Assembly (NCBI GenBank): GCA_944326495.1
Contig: CALVEE010000110.1
Coordinates: 1-18,796 of the forward strand
Source: Candidatus Gastranaerophilales bacterium
GTDB lineage: Bacteria > Cyanobacteriota > Vampirovibrionia > Gastranaerophilales > Gastranaerophilaceae
Reading direction: 5' to 3'
Length of the DNA stretch: 18,796 nucleotides
The notes beneath the pieces are model-generated. The model did no database searches, was not told the DNA's origin, and saw only the letters and a list, made by a program, of their open reading frames with translations. Numbering within the stretch: the stretch's first letter is position 1; every line of letters starts with the position of its first letter. Shown one piece after another: positions 7,213 through 13,473 of the stretch. Made by a program: the position numbers and the translations under genes.

Positions 7213-8160
7213 ATGGAAAACCTTTTAGAAATCAAAAACCTCAATCTTTTTTTTGACAGATATCAGGTGCTTTATAATGTAAATTTATCGCTAAAAAAAG
7301 GTATAATGCACGCTCTTGCAGGTGAATCCGGCTGCGGAAAAACAATGACAGCTATGTCAGTTATGAGGCTTCTTCCTAAAACGGCTTCTATAAAAAGCGG
7401 AGAAATACTATTTAAAGGCAAAAACCTTTTAGAGTATAAAGAGCGTGAAATTAGAGATTTAAGAGGGAATAAAATAGCACTTATTCCGCAGGATCCTATG
7501 ACAGCGCTTAATCCGCTATATACTGTAGGAAACCAGCTTATAGAAGCAATAAGAGCGCATTCTAAAGTATCTGAAAGGCAGGCGTTAAGAAAAGCACGCG
7601 AAGTCCTTGATATGGTAAGCATTCCGGATATCGAAAATAAGCTTAAATTTTACCCCCACGAATTTTCAGGCGGTATGAAACAAAGGATTATTATAGCAAT
7701 GGCGCTTGCCTGTAATGCAGAGCTTATCATTGCGGATGAACCTACAACAGCGCTTGACGTTACTATCCAGAAACAGATTATGGATTTATTAGATGAAATT
7801 AAGCGGGAGCTAAAGACTGCAATCCTTCTGATTTCGCACGATTTAGCGCTTGTAAGTAATTATGCTGATTATATTTCCGTAATGTATTCCGGTCATATTG
7901 TAGAAGAAGCTCCGGCAAAAGATTTCTTTAAAAAACCGATACATCCGTATTCAATTGCGCTTATAAATTCGCTTCCATCAAGAAATCCTGAATTAAAATT
8001 GAAAACAATAGAGGGCGCTCCGCCGTCTATTCAAGAGCAAATTGCCGGCTGCAAATTCCATCCTCGGTGTGATTTTTTTAAGCCGGGCATCTGTGATGCA
8101 AAAGAACCTAAACTTGTTGAAAAAGCAATATACCATTATTCAGCCTGTCTAATAAAATAA
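7213..8160 (+). CDS. ABC transporter ATP-binding protein, oligopeptide/dipeptide type (OppD/DppD-like)
   Basis: A 315-residue cytoplasmic ATPase of a peptide or nickel importer. Walker A is GESGCGKT (37-44), the Q-loop is PQDPMTALNP (92-101), the signature is FSGGMKQR (151-158), Walker B is LIIADE (171-176), and the H-loop is SHD (208-210). The C-terminal oligopeptide-transporter domain is present (HPRC motif, FHPRCDFFKPGIC). Four cysteines there (C280, C286, C294, C312) match the pattern that binds a [4Fe-4S] cluster in some DppD/OppD proteins. No permease, binding protein or OppF is adjacent, so its partners must be elsewhere. The Leu-rich start and leaderless-type -10 fix the ATG at 7213. 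Confidence 0.93.
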   Translation: MENLLEIKNLNLFFDRYQVLYNVNLSLKKGIMHALAGESGCGKTMTAMSVMRLLPKTASIKSGEILFKGKNLLEYKEREIRDLRGNKIALIPQDPMTALNPLYTVGNQLIEAIRAHSKVSERQALRKAREVLDMVSIPDIENKLKFYPHEFSGGMKQRIIIAMALACNAELIIADEPTTALDVTIQKQIMDLLDEIKRELKTAILLISHDLALVSNYADYISVMYSGHIVEEAPAKDFFKKPIHPYSIALINSLPSRNPELKLKTIEGAPPSIQEQIAGCKFHPRCDFFKPGICDAKEPKLVEKAIYHYSACLIK

Positions 8161-8198
8161 ATTCATTCTTTAGCAGGATAAGACACCACTTGAACACA

Positions 8199-8207
8199 TG
8201 TTATAAT
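8199..8207 (+). promoter_or_regulatory. Extended -10 promoter of the lipoprotein gene
   Basis: TGTTATAAT is a near-consensus extended -10. It is followed by GTGAGG at 8215-8220, 5 nt before the ATG at 8226. This Shine-Dalgarno decides the start against the earlier in-frame start near 8190, which lies upstream of the -10. Confidence 0.6.
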
Positions 8208-8225
8208 AGATATAGTGAGGTTTTT

Positions 8226-8468
8226 ATGGATAAAATCTGCTGTCTTATATTATGCTCGTCTCTACTTGCAATTTGTGTTTCTGCCTGCACAATTAAACAG
8301 GAAGCGCCAATGATAAAATCACAGAGGCGTCTCGGGAAATACATACAGCCAATTGAGAATAAAGACGGAAGCGTAGTTGACCTCTCTGAAGGCCCCAAGC
8401 TAAAATACGATGCACATTTCGGGCCTAAAAATCCGGATTTTGATTTTAAGATAGTAAATCCTTATTAA
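8226..8468 (+). CDS. Small lipoprotein, unknown function
   Basis: 80 residues with a type II signal peptide: MDKICCLILCSSLLAICVSA then lipidated C21 (lipobox VSAC). The mature part is short and polar, with residues QRRLGKYIQPIENKDGSVVD and a proline/aspartate-rich tail (FGPKNPDFDFKIVNP). It would be anchored in the outer or inner membrane leaflet. The ATG at 8226 is chosen because GTGAGG sits 5 nt before it and the promoter -10 lies at 8202-8207. The next gene starts 6 nt after its stop, so the two are cotranscribed. No family is recognised. Confidence 0.75.
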   Translation: MDKICCLILCSSLLAICVSACTIKQEAPMIKSQRRLGKYIQPIENKDGSVVDLSEGPKLKYDAHFGPKNPDFDFKIVNPY

Positions 8469-8474
8469 GAAGAT

Positions 8475-8834
8475 ATGAATAATTTAAATGACAGAAAATT
8501 TACCGGCCGTTTGATATATGCCGTTTTAACCGGCAGAAAAACAGTGAGGGAAGCAATTTCGCTATTTCCTGATACAAGAGACAAAAATATTGAATGCGCT
8601 TACCACGCCCTTGTCCACTATGAAGCTGATGAAGATTTGAGATACAAGGATTTTGAATACAGAGAAGAGCAGGATGATTATCTGGAATTCATTGCCCAGA
8701 CTCTTGTGAGCGGGAAAGACCTGCCCAAAAATATTATCGCAGACTATGAGGACTACTACCGCGGGATTGCTAAACCCTGGCAAAAAGGAATAAAGGGATT
8801 TTTTAAAGAATTTTTAAGATTTGTAAACATATAG
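8475..8834 (+). CDS. Hypothetical cytoplasmic protein
   Basis: 119 residues, acidic and probably helical, with no signal peptide. The most distinctive stretch is NIECAYHALVHYEADEDLRY (about 38-57), followed by EQDDYLEFIAQTLVSGKDLP and NIIADYEDYYRG. It is rich in Tyr, Glu and Asp and ends in a basic amphipathic helix (KGIKGFFKEFLRFV). A weak purine-rich AAGAAG precedes the ATG 6 nt after the lipoprotein stop, so it is the second gene of that operon. I do not know its function or family. Confidence 0.75.
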   Translation: MNNLNDRKFTGRLIYAVLTGRKTVREAISLFPDTRDKNIECAYHALVHYEADEDLRYKDFEYREEQDDYLEFIAQTLVSGKDLPKNIIADYEDYYRGIAKPWQKGIKGFFKEFLRFVNI

Positions 8835-8862
8835 TTGCATAAAAGCTGTTTTATGCGATAAT
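8835..8862 (+). promoter_or_regulatory. Promoter with an internal perfect palindrome for the 8868 gene
   Basis: TTGCAT (8835-8840) and an extended -10 TGCGATAAT (8854-8862) flank a 16-bp spacer. An 8-bp perfect inverted repeat GCATAAAA/TTTTATGC (8837-8844 and 8849-8856, loop GCTG) covers the end of the -35 and all of the spacer. It could be an operator. It directly follows the upstream stop codon, so a weak terminator is the alternative, but no T-run follows. The ATG is 5 nt after the -10. Confidence 0.5.
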
Positions 8863-8867
8863 TGGAT

Positions 8868-9539
8868 ATGGAAATAAAGTGTAATTTTAACCCTTATTAT
8901 AATAATTATTACGACAAACCCCGTATAACAGACGGTAGAGCCTTTTTCGGGCACATACCGATAACAGCAGAGAAAACTGCGGATATATTTGTGAGAAAAC
9001 CGGTTGCTGAAAAATGTGCGGCCGGTTTTTCCGGCCTTATCAGCAAAATTAAAAATTATGTAAAAAATTATGTGAAAAATATTCAGCACACATATGACCA
9101 TAAAATTGTTTTTGCATTGATTGAAAAAGAACTGTTCGGCAAGAATTCTATTGATAGTGTTACGCATGATTTAGACAAAATGATTTTATACCTTCTGGGT
9201 TTTCCAAAATCGTTTGTATCCAAATTCCACCGCAAACATTCTGTTCATCATCCTGAAAGCGGGAAACAGCCGAACTTAAGGAGTATGCTCTGCGACAATA
9301 TCGCTTCTTCTCCAGCTTTTAAGCCTGAAAAAAAACTATCCTTAAGAGAACATTATAAAACTTGCAAAGAATTACAGAATGTTATGGGATTTCAGGTGTT
9401 TTTGGAAAAGTATAATTATGGCGAGAATTTAAATTTTAATAAAATAAAAGATAAAAAGAAAGGAATTAAAGGGCTTTGTAACAGCATTGCTTTAGGTACA
9501 GCAGGTCTTATTTCATCTCTTTTAATTCTGCCCAGATAA
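8868..9539 (+). CDS. Uncharacterised protein, DUF5662-like His pattern, N-terminal FxG tag
   Basis: 223 residues from the ATG at 8868; a TTG two codons earlier is also in frame but sits in the promoter. After a Tyr/Asn-rich start comes DGRAFFGHIP (22-31), similar to the FxG tags of two other small proteins here. Residues 100-128 read HDLDK, then HRKHSVHH (121-128). The order HDxxK followed by HxxxxxHH recalls the DUF5662 family (HDWSK ... HHxxNxHH), possibly a metal site; this is pattern-level similarity only. The C-terminus (204-221) is a hydrophobic segment that could enter a membrane. The last 32 bp overlap tail-to-tail with the metallophosphoesterase-like gene. Function is unknown. Confidence 0.65.
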   Translation: MEIKCNFNPYYNNYYDKPRITDGRAFFGHIPITAEKTADIFVRKPVAEKCAAGFSGLISKIKNYVKNYVKNIQHTYDHKIVFALIEKELFGKNSIDSVTHDLDKMILYLLGFPKSFVSKFHRKHSVHHPESGKQPNLRSMLCDNIASSPAFKPEKKLSLREHYKTCKELQNVMGFQVFLEKYNYGENLNFNKIKDKKKGIKGLCNSIALGTAGLISSLLILPR

Positions 9540-10287
9540 CAGGATTTTGTGTTTCATAATCCATAATATCAATTATTCTGTAATAAGGGAGCCCTGCTGT
9601 TGAAATATGCACAATACCATTAACAGTTTTCTCGCTGTTTGTCCCAAAATGTCCGGAAATCACAGCTTTAACATTCTTATGTCGTGAAAGAAGCTCAAGA
9701 TATTTTTCCGGCTTAAATGTGTAATAAGCTTCTCTGTTAGAAGGCGGTATCAAAGGAAAATGCTGGAAGATTATTACATTCTTATCTGAATTTAAGTTCA
9801 GCTGCTCTTCAAGCCAGGACAAAACACTTTCTTTATAAAAACCGTTAGTCCCCGGAATTACGTCCTTTGAGCCGTCAGCAGCAATAAATACAAAATCATT
9901 ATATTCAAATATATAATTCGGACTTTCCGGCTTATATTTTCTTATATGTTTTTTTACAATTTGAATATAATCTTTTTTGGACATATCCTTATGACGGCTT
10001 ACATCTTTATCACCTAAAACAATATAAAACGGTACATTGAGCTTTTGAGCTTCTTCTAAAAAAGCTGCCAGTTCTTTTTTATCCGGCCTGTTAATATTAT
10101 CACCGGTAAAAATTACAAATTTAACATCATTAAGTTTATTTACGTCTTTAATAACTTTTTCAAAAATTTGATTTTCGTCTGCAGAATTAAATCTAACATC
10201 GCTTATTTGAACAAAACGCATGTCCTTAGCATTTGATGTTAAAGTCAGAATTAAAAATGTTATAAAAAGACCAAAAATTTTTTTCAT
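9508..10287 (-). CDS. Secreted calcineurin-like metallophosphoesterase-fold protein, metal ligands degenerate
   Basis: 259 residues with a Sec signal peptide (1-20, ending TSNA). The five calcineurin-like blocks can be placed in order: QISDVRF (28-33), FTGDNINRP (60-68), VLGDKDVSRH (90-99), FQHFP (174-178), and SGHFGTN (211-217). Several canonical metal ligands are changed: DxH is DVR (R32), GNHD is GDKD (D93, K94), and GHxH is GHFG (G215). D30, D63, H176 and H213 remain. A loss of one metal site, or of catalysis, is likely. The fold assignment is sound; activity is doubtful. The start is supported by GAGG 7 nt upstream and an extended -10 (TGCTAAAAT) at 10306-10314. Confidence 0.82.
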   Translation of the reverse strand: MKKIFGLFITFLILTLTSNAKDMRFVQISDVRFNSADENQIFEKVIKDVNKLNDVKFVIFTGDNINRPDKKELAAFLEEAQKLNVPFYIVLGDKDVSRHKDMSKKDYIQIVKKHIRKYKPESPNYIFEYNDFVFIAADGSKDVIPGTNGFYKESVLSWLEEQLNLNSDKNVIIFQHFPLIPPSNREAYYTFKPEKYLELLSRHKNVKAVISGHFGTNSEKTVNGIVHISTAGLPYYRIIDIMDYETQNPVIWAELKEMK

Positions 10288-10339
10288 ATATACCTCGCAA
10301 GTATGATTTTAGCATAAAAAGGTAGAAAAAGTTCAAAAA

Positions 10340-10356
10340 TAGTTTATAATATACAT
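10340..10356. promoter_or_regulatory. 17-bp palindrome between divergent genes (possible operator)
   Basis: TATACAT GCA ATGTATA is a perfect 7-bp inverted repeat with a 3-bp centre. It starts on the last T of a TATAAT box at 10335-10340 that points towards the 10383 gene. The position suits a repressor site, but no regulator is identified. Confidence 0.4.
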
Positions 10357-10382
10357 GCAATGTATAAATTTGGATAATCTTA

Positions 10383-10652
10383 ATGTCTTTTGATTTTAAC
10401 AGTAATATCAACCCGATAAACAAAGCGCAGCCTGCGTATAAAGACGGCGGAGGCCTCGGCGGAGGCGGAATGTATATGAGACAGGGCAAAAAACGCAAAG
10501 ACCAGCCTGATGATGATATGTTTGAATATACAGAAGAAAAAGATCCAAATGAAATAGAGTTTGAACAGGAGCCGGAAATTAAAGAAGAAGATATTCCGGA
10601 AAGTACACTATTCAACAAGTTTGTAAACTGGTTCAGAATAGGCAGGGATTAG
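10383..10652 (+). CDS. Small glycine-rich acidic hypothetical protein
   Basis: 89 residues: an Asn-rich start (MSFDFNSNINPINKAQPAY), a glycine run (DGGGLGGGGMYMRQGKKRK, about 21-39), a strongly acidic middle (QPDDDMFEYTEEKDPNEIEF), and a C-terminal amphipathic segment (TLFNKFVNWFRIGRD). No signal peptide. It looks partly disordered. A GATAAT ends 4 nt before the ATG and a TATAAT lies 42 nt before it; there is no clear Shine-Dalgarno, so the promoter is uncertain. Its stop overlaps the end of the convergent 10649 gene by 4 bp. No family is recognised. Confidence 0.65.
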   Translation: MSFDFNSNINPINKAQPAYKDGGGLGGGGMYMRQGKKRKDQPDDDMFEYTEEKDPNEIEFEQEPEIKEEDIPESTLFNKFVNWFRIGRD

Positions 10653-11020
10653 GATTTTTTACTGAAAAAATCTTTTGCTTTGTTATAATATTTAAGCGCA
10701 AACTCTTTTGTTTTATGGCAGAGATTATAGCAGGGCTCCGTAATCTTGTCTGCAAAGTCCTTAACTTTAGCATTCTTTATTTTGCCGACCCAGTCAGCTT
10801 TTTTTGCATACCCGAGTCCGCCAATAATTAATGCTGCAGCAGCAAGAATTCCGACAGCTGTTTTGCCAATACTTTCGGAAGTATCATCTTTACCCCTGAA
10901 GCTTACTGTATCAACAGGAGGAGTTTGTTCTGCCGGTTTTTCATACCTTTTAACCTGCGGCTGGGTGATTTTGGCAACACTGCCGGCAGTTTCTGAACCT
11001 TTAAAATATACGTTTTGCAT
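10649..11020 (-). CDS. Small membrane protein with N-terminal FKG and FRG tags
   Basis: 123 residues. The start MQNVYFKGSETAG carries FKG at 6-8. A second copy of the tag, VDTVSFRGKDD, has FRG at 41-43. A transmembrane helix follows at about 53-71 (TAVGILAAAALIIGGLGYA). The C-terminal half is lysine-rich and helical (KDFADKITEPCYNLCHKTKEFALKYYNKAKDFF) with two cysteines. The Shine-Dalgarno is strong (GGAGG, 6 nt before the ATG), so this is a leadered gene. The tag is shared with the 16665 gene. I know of no function; I recall many such FKG-bearing proteins in Gastranaerophilales genomes. Confidence 0.75.
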   Translation of the reverse strand: MQNVYFKGSETAGSVAKITQPQVKRYEKPAEQTPPVDTVSFRGKDDTSESIGKTAVGILAAAALIIGGLGYAKKADWVGKIKNAKVKDFADKITEPCYNLCHKTKEFALKYYNKAKDFFSKKS

Positions 11021-11192
11021 AACAAACCTCCAATTTGAGTTTTACCTTCTATTACATGTAAAACATTTTCTTCACAAAATTTGCCTTTTTGTTACAAAAA
11101 TTTACAAATTAATTTGGGTGGATTCAAGAAGCAATCGCAACACTATGAAGTTGAAAAACTTGTTTGAGTTTTGTTGATTGGACATACCTGCC

Positions 11193-11290
11193 TGACCTGC
11201 TAACTGGTGAATAGTGAATAGATAAATAAGTCAATAGGTAAATAAGTAAATAAGTGAATAAGAAAACCAAGTGTACAGTCATCCCTCCCG
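11193..11290. repeat. Repeat block with seven ~8-bp GTRAATAR units (first copy)
   Basis: The 340-bp gap before the histidine kinase gene holds TGACCTGCTAACTGGTGAATAG-type sequence, then seven tandem units close to GTRAATAR at 11207-11261 (one of 7 bp, six of 8 bp), then AAAACCAAGTG and a C-rich tail. The same order recurs at 17229-17302 with only four units. The block is not coding: the minus-strand frame through it is a product of the period-8 repeat. The rest of the gap is AT-rich, with the kinase promoter at its right end. Confidence 0.8.
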
Positions 11291-11324
11291 GACAGATTAG
11301 CTGGTATATATATATCAAGTTTTA

Positions 11325-11353
11325 TTGCTTAAGAAAAGTTTACATGATATAAT
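11325..11353 (+). promoter_or_regulatory. Leaderless promoter of the histidine kinase gene
   Basis: TTGCTT (11325-11330), a 17-bp spacer ending TGA, and a perfect TATAAT (11348-11353) are followed by exactly 6 nt and the ATG at 11360. The A of the ATG is the expected +1. No Shine-Dalgarno is present. This is the clearest leaderless promoter in the window. Confidence 0.75.
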
Positions 11354-11359
11354 CTCGGT

Positions 11360-13231
11360 ATGGAGACCGGTGCCGATTATAGAAATAAAACTAAAAATAA
11401 TAATAAGAAGAAGGGGATGACTGCTCAGACAAGGCTTGTTCTGGCAGGACTCGGCGTGAGTACTGTTTTTATACTTTTGTCTGCCGGGTTTGCTACGTAC
11501 AGCGTAAGCCAGAATATGAACAGCGCTTATAGGAATTTTGCCCAGGTTCTTTCTAAAACCCTTGCGATAGAGGGAGTAGAGGTTACAAAAGATGTGCCGG
11601 AACTTGCAAAATACGATGCTTTAAGAGCAAATTCTACATCTGTTTTAAATAGCAATGATGATATTGCGTTTATTATTTTTAAGGACAATAATTCAAAAGT
11701 TATATATTCAAGCAAAGACGATTATCCTGAACAGGCGGAAAAAGCCAGAATTATAGTGAGCTCTCCTATGGAAGTTAAAAATTTGGCTTCATCTCAAAAT
11801 GTAGGTTCTGTTACGGTTGGTTTGAGCGGAAATATTATGGACAGGGTTTCTGCTGCGTCTAATACTTCGCTTGCAATTGTGTTTGTTCTTGCGTGGCTTG
11901 TTATTGCGGGAATTATCTATATGAACTCATCTATTATTACCCGTGAACTTAGGAAGCTTTATCAGGGAGTTAAGAAGATTTCTACGGGAGAGTTTGGATA
12001 TAAAATTGATGACAGGGATGTTGATAAAGAAGTTCTTGAACTTTATCAGGCATTTAATGACATGTCTGAAAAACTAAGCAGATATAATGAGCAGACTATT
12101 GAGAGTCTTACTTTTGAAAGAAATAAGCTTGAAGCTGTTTTGATGAGTATTGTTAACGGGGTTGTAGTTTGTGATAACCATGATAAAGTTATTATGGTCA
12201 ATAATTACGCTAAAAAACTTCTTGAAGTTGAGGATTCTGATATCCTTAATACCCAGATTCAACAGTTTTGCGACTCAAGCGGGGAGCTTTGTTTTGCAGA
12301 TAAGATTACGCAGTTTAAAGATACTCCGCTTGATGATGAGGGAAGTCCGGTTCCGTTTAATATAGAGATAGACGGTAAAGTCCTGAAATGCCTCATTTCT
12401 CCGATGTTTACGCGCTCAAATTCTTATGTGGGATATATTATAGTATTAATTGATGTTACTAAAGATGTTGAGATGGATCAGCTGCGCTCTAATTTTATCT
12501 CTAATGTTTCGCATGAACTTAGAACACCGGTTACTGTGCTTAGAAGCTATATTGATACTCTTTATAATTTCGGCAACGACTTTGATTTTAATACCCAGAG
12601 AGAATTTATAGGGGTAATGAATCAGGAAATAATCAGGCTTAACAGGATGGTTAACGATATTCTTGATTTTTCGCGTTATGAAGCTCAAAATGTTCATCTT
12701 GAGAAAACTAAGACTAATATTATTGAAATTATTGAGGATGCAGTTAATCAGGTTCAGGTGCTTGCAAAAGAGCATGATTTAACTATATCTATAATGAAGG
12801 AGCCAGATTTGCCGGAGATATATTTAAATGTGGACAGTATTTCGCGCGCGTTTATGAATATTTTATCCAATGCAATCAAGTATTCTCCGGACGGAAAACG
12901 TATTAAAATCCGTGCAGAGCGCTCCAGAGACGGCGAATATGTTTATGTAAGCGTAGAAGATCAGGGCCCTGGGCTTTCTGAAAAAGATCAGAAGAAAGTT
13001 TTCGACAGATTTTATAGAGTTGAAAATGCTACGCATACGGTAAAAGGCACCGGCTTAGGGCTTCATCTTGTAAAAGTTACGGTAGAAAAACACCACCACG
13101 GGCAGGTTTTTGTAAACTCTAAAGAGGGTGAAGGTTCAACTTTCGGTTTCCGTCTGCCTATTAATTTACCACCGGAGGAGGAAGAAGAATATATTCCGAA
13201 GAATATGCTTCCGGCTGAAAGCGAAGCTTAA
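11360..13231 (+). CDS. Membrane sensor histidine kinase, PhoR/WalK type (HAMP-PAS-HisKA-HATPase)
   Basis: 623 residues. Order: cytoplasmic basic start; TM1 about 25-47; extracytoplasmic sensor about 48-168 (variable, no known ligand motif); TM2 about 171-188; HAMP about 189-241; PAS about 250-370; HisKA with SNVSHELRTPVTVL (382-394, phosphoacceptor H385); ATPase with N-box NILSNAIKYSPD (N504), G1 EDQGPGLS (533-540), F-box FDRFYR (548-553), and G2 GTGLGL (563-568). All kinase motifs look intact. The C-terminal tail is acidic (PPEEEEEY). No response regulator is adjacent, so it is an orphan whose partner is unknown. The gene is flanked on both sides by pieces of one repeat family (11193-11290 and 13240-13360). 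Confidence 0.95.
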   Translation: METGADYRNKTKNNNKKKGMTAQTRLVLAGLGVSTVFILLSAGFATYSVSQNMNSAYRNFAQVLSKTLAIEGVEVTKDVPELAKYDALRANSTSVLNSNDDIAFIIFKDNNSKVIYSSKDDYPEQAEKARIIVSSPMEVKNLASSQNVGSVTVGLSGNIMDRVSAASNTSLAIVFVLAWLVIAGIIYMNSSIITRELRKLYQGVKKISTGEFGYKIDDRDVDKEVLELYQAFNDMSEKLSRYNEQTIESLTFERNKLEAVLMSIVNGVVVCDNHDKVIMVNNYAKKLLEVEDSDILNTQIQQFCDSSGELCFADKITQFKDTPLDDEGSPVPFNIEIDGKVLKCLISPMFTRSNSYVGYIIVLIDVTKDVEMDQLRSNFISNVSHELRTPVTVLRSYIDTLYNFGNDFDFNTQREFIGVMNQEIIRLNRMVNDILDFSRYEAQNVHLEKTKTNIIEIIEDAVNQVQVLAKEHDLTISIMKEPDLPEIYLNVDSISRAFMNILSNAIKYSPDGKRIKIRAERSRDGEYVYVSVEDQGPGLSEKDQKKVFDRFYRVENATHTVKGTGLGLHLVKVTVEKHHHGQVFVNSKEGEGSTFGFRLPINLPPEEEEEYIPKNMLPAESEA

Positions 13232-13239
13232 TCCCCGTT

Positions 13240-13360
13240 AAGCAGGCACTAATGTCCTAATAAAAGCAGAAAGTATTATTCCCTCTCCTTACAGGAGAGG
13301 AGTAGCCGTATTTGAGGCTGTGCCGAAAACTACGGATGCGGTGAGGGGGCAGTTTTATCC
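13240..13360. repeat. Hairpin-rich GC repeat after the kinase gene (first copy)
   Basis: Of the 242-bp gap, 13267-13360 aligns without gaps to 17332-17425: 86 of 94 positions agree by my hand count. It contains the hairpin CTCTCCT-TAC-AGGAGAG and an outer pairing of CCCTC with GAGGG near 13345. The left part GGCACTAATGTCC (13245-13257) recurs in inverted orientation at 17830-17842. This looks like an intergenic REP/MITE-type repeat. No T-run follows it, so I do not call it a terminator. Confidence 0.8.
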
Positions 13361-13387
13361 TGAAAGAAAAAGTAAAATCTTTTAGAT

Positions 13388-13417
13388 AGTCGGTTGGGCA
13401 TACTTATCCAACCAACT
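13388..13417. terminator. Hairpin between convergent kinase and M16 peptidase genes
   Basis: The inverted repeat AGTCGGTTGG / CCAACCAACT pairs 9 of 10 positions with a 10-nt loop. It lies between two gene ends (13231 plus, 13474 minus). The flanks are T/A-rich but lack a clean T-run, so termination is likely but not certain. Confidence 0.55.
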
Positions 13418-13473
13418 TTAACAAATTAATAACTTTTCAACTTAAGGGAATTTGTTTTTGAGTATTCACGGCT

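Noticed and set aside
8814..9167. Minus-strand 117-codon frame opposite the 8868 gene
   Set aside because: No Shine-Dalgarno or leaderless -10; it is antisense to a gene with a proper promoter and conserved-looking His pattern.
10226..10618. Minus-strand 130-codon frame
   Set aside because: It runs antisense through the glycine-rich gene and across the divergent promoter region; composition (Ser/Pro/Leu-rich) is typical of an antisense shadow.
11124..11318. Minus-strand 64-codon frame through the 8-mer repeat
   Set aside because: Its middle is a translation of the period-8 tandem repeat; it has no Shine-Dalgarno and no protein-like composition, and overlaps the kinase promoter region.
13267..13360. 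Terminator function for the hairpin repeat after the kinase
   Set aside because: No T-run follows, and the same sequence occurs at 17332 far from any gene end; it is a dispersed repeat.
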